From contig DAHXPE010000530.1 in NCBI GenBank assembly GCA_027364495.1, positions 1 through 6,971 on the forward strand: a stretch of 6,971 nt of DNA, in the 5' to 3' direction. A program made the position numbers and the translations under genes. Under the pieces are notes generated by a model. The model did not search any database and had not been told where the DNA came from. It was given only the letters and a program-made list of their open reading frames with translations. Every line of letters begins with the position of its first letter. The stretch's first letter is position 1. This DNA is from Candidatus Heimdallarchaeota archaeon. GTDB lineage: Archaea > Asgardarchaeota > Heimdallarchaeia > Hodarchaeales > LC-3. Below, in pieces: positions 5,704 to 6,971 of the stretch.

Positions 5704-6971
5704 CTATAATATTCTCTTTTTTACATAATCAATTATTTCATCAACCTTCATTGGAAGAGTTTCTTGTTCCTCTGTTTTAAGATTTTTTATAGTTATAACA
5801 TTAGACTCCAATTCTTTTGAACCAATAACAATAACGAAAGGAATCTCAACTTTTGAAGCAAAAGCAAATAATTTTTTCATAGATCGGCTAATTAAGTCAA
5901 CTTCAACTCGTAATCCAGCTGATCTTAAACCTTTTACTAATTTTATTTCAGTTGGTATATCTTCCTGCATCATTTTTACTAAAACATCAGATCTGGTTAA
6001 TTGATTCTGGGAAGGAAGTAGATCAGTCTTAAATAATTCAACACACTGTACCAAACGATCAAAACCAAGACCAAAGCCAGTCGCAGGGGTATCATGACCA
6101 CCATATTCGCGAACTAATTTATCATAACGGCCACCACCACAAATCTGTTTTTGAGCGCCCAATTCAACAACATCTATTTCAAAAACAATACCAGTATAGT
6201 AATCAAGACCTCTGGCGATTGAAAAATCCACCACAAGTTCGCCAAACCCATTTGCTTGTAAAAATGAATAAACAATTTTCAAACTTGATTTTTCAATCGT
6301 ATCAATTGTTTCTGGATAATCTTTAAACAATTCCTTGGCCTTTTCAAGAACAGACACATCCCCTTTCAAAAATAGCAATTCCTTTAGGAGAGAGACAATT
6401 GGTTTTTTGACATATTTGCTAGATTCAGTGATGAATTTCTTAATTAGCTCTTCCTCAGATCCTTCAATTGAGCCTAGCTTTAATTTAGCAATATCACTAC
6501 CAATATCATCAATAATACCAATAACCTTTGATTGTTTAGTCTTGTCTAAACCTAGAGAAGTTAAAAACGTTCTTAAAATAGACATATCGCTCATCTGAAT
6601 GCGATATTTTCTAATTCCAAGACTCTCAATAGTTGCTGCAGCAACTTCAATAACCTCAGCATCAGCTCTTGGTGAGTCAGCACCAAACAATTCAATGCCT
6701 GCCTGATAAAATTCTCGATATCGACCTGGACCAGGTTTGTCATATCTAAAACAAGGACCAAGATAAAATATTTTAATTGGTTTCGAACCAGCACCTAAAT
6801 CATCGGTCACATAAAATCTGCAAGTTGGAGCTGTTAATTCAGGGCGTAAACAAAATTCCACAGTTTGATCTTCAGCATCGTCCTTTGTTGGATTGACGAA
6901 ACGATATATATCTTCTCTAAATTTATCACCACTCCGTAATTCAAATAATGCTAATTGTTCAAATATAGGCG
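5704..6971 (-). CDS. hisS: Histidyl-tRNA synthetase, N-terminus beyond the window
   Basis: This class II synthetase charges tRNA-His with histidine in the cytoplasm. The frame runs to the right edge without a start, so 421 complete codons are visible. The GTG at 6861 is an internal Val within the conserved block, not a start. In visible numbering: PIFE (motif 1 region) at 1-4; LRPELTAPTCRF at 41-52; motif 2 FRYDKPGPGRYREFYQ at 74-89 with Arg75 contacting ATP; an insertion domain at about 130-235; the histidine-specific RGLDYYTG at 253-260; GGGRYD at 278-283; motif 3 GFGLGFDRL at 298-306 with Arg305; and the anticodon-binding domain from about 326 to the end. All key motifs are intact. The LRPELTAPTCRF / GPCFRY wording resembles archaeal HisRS. 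Roughly 40-60 N-terminal residues are missing, judging by family length. Confidence 0.96.
   Translation of the reverse strand, partial: PIFEQLALFELRSGDKFREDIYRFVNPTKDDAEDQTVEFCLRPELTAPTCRFYVTDDLGAGSKPIKIFYLGPCFRYDKPGPGRYREFYQAGIELFGADSPRADAEVIEVAAATIESLGIRKYRIQMSDMSILRTFLTSLGLDKTKQSKVIGIIDDIGSDIAKLKLGSIEGSEEELIKKFITESSKYVKKPIVSLLKELLFLKGDVSVLEKAKELFKDYPETIDTIEKSSLKIVYSFLQANGFGELVVDFSIARGLDYYTGIVFEIDVVELGAQKQICGGGRYDKLVREYGGHDTPATGFGLGFDRLVQCVELFKTDLLPSQNQLTRSDVLVKMMQEDIPTEIKLVKGLRSAGLRVEVDLISRSMKKLFAFASKVEIPFVIVIGSKELESNVITIKNLKTEEQETLPMKVDEIIDYVKKRIL

Noticed and set aside
6335..6794. Plus frame at 6335-6598 and a second minus frame at 6591-6794 within hisS
   Set aside because: Both lie across intact HisRS motifs in other frames and are not supported by any independent signal.
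6859..6861. GTG as the start of HisRS
   Set aside because: The frame stays open to the window edge and encodes the conserved PIFE...LALFELRSG segment upstream, so the GTG is an internal valine.
1..6971. CRISPR array, transposase, tRNA or rRNA genes
   Set aside because: No regularly spaced repeats, transposase motifs, terminal inverted repeats with target duplications, or tRNA/rRNA-like GC-rich blocks were seen on either strand.

Overview
The window is AT-rich and looks archaeal. The histidyl-tRNA synthetase at the right edge has an archaeal-style motif region. Oligo-T tracts, rather than strong GC hairpins, follow several genes. An EF-hand-like calcium loop and a membrane-anchored PH-like domain sit close together, which makes an Asgard-type archaeon plausible. 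That assignment is inference: no rRNA or clear phylogenetic marker other than HisRS is present.

Layout, left to right. Positions 1-431 hold three small plus-strand reading frames close together: the last 38 codons of a gene entering from outside, a 61-codon TTG-start frame, and a 35-codon frame that overlaps it by ATGA. They look like the tail of an operon. Positions 510-2123 (minus) encode a complete gamma-glutamyltransferase-family Ntn hydrolase. Positions 2311-3684 (plus) encode a four-TM HtpX/M48-like protein that has lost all three zinc ligands and carries an added C-terminal coiled coil and EF-hand-like loop. Positions 3704-4639 (minus) encode a class I SAM-dependent methyltransferase that starts at TTG behind a good Shine-Dalgarno sequence. 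Positions 4904-5680 (plus) encode a four-TM protein with a C-terminal bacterial-PH-like domain. Positions 5704-6971 (minus) hold histidyl-tRNA synthetase, truncated at its 5' end by the window edge.

After the small left-hand cluster, every neighbour lies on the opposite strand, so the five large genes are probably separate transcription units. They share two divergent control regions (2124-2310 and 4640-4903), and their 3' ends meet in very short convergent gaps (19 and 23 bp). No common pathway is evident. HisRS serves translation and GGT serves gamma-glutamyl/glutathione-type metabolism. The two membrane proteins and the methyltransferase have no assignable substrate.

The most interesting item is the HtpX-like pseudoprotease with its calcium-loop tail. 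No CRISPR array, mobile element, tRNA or rRNA was seen.
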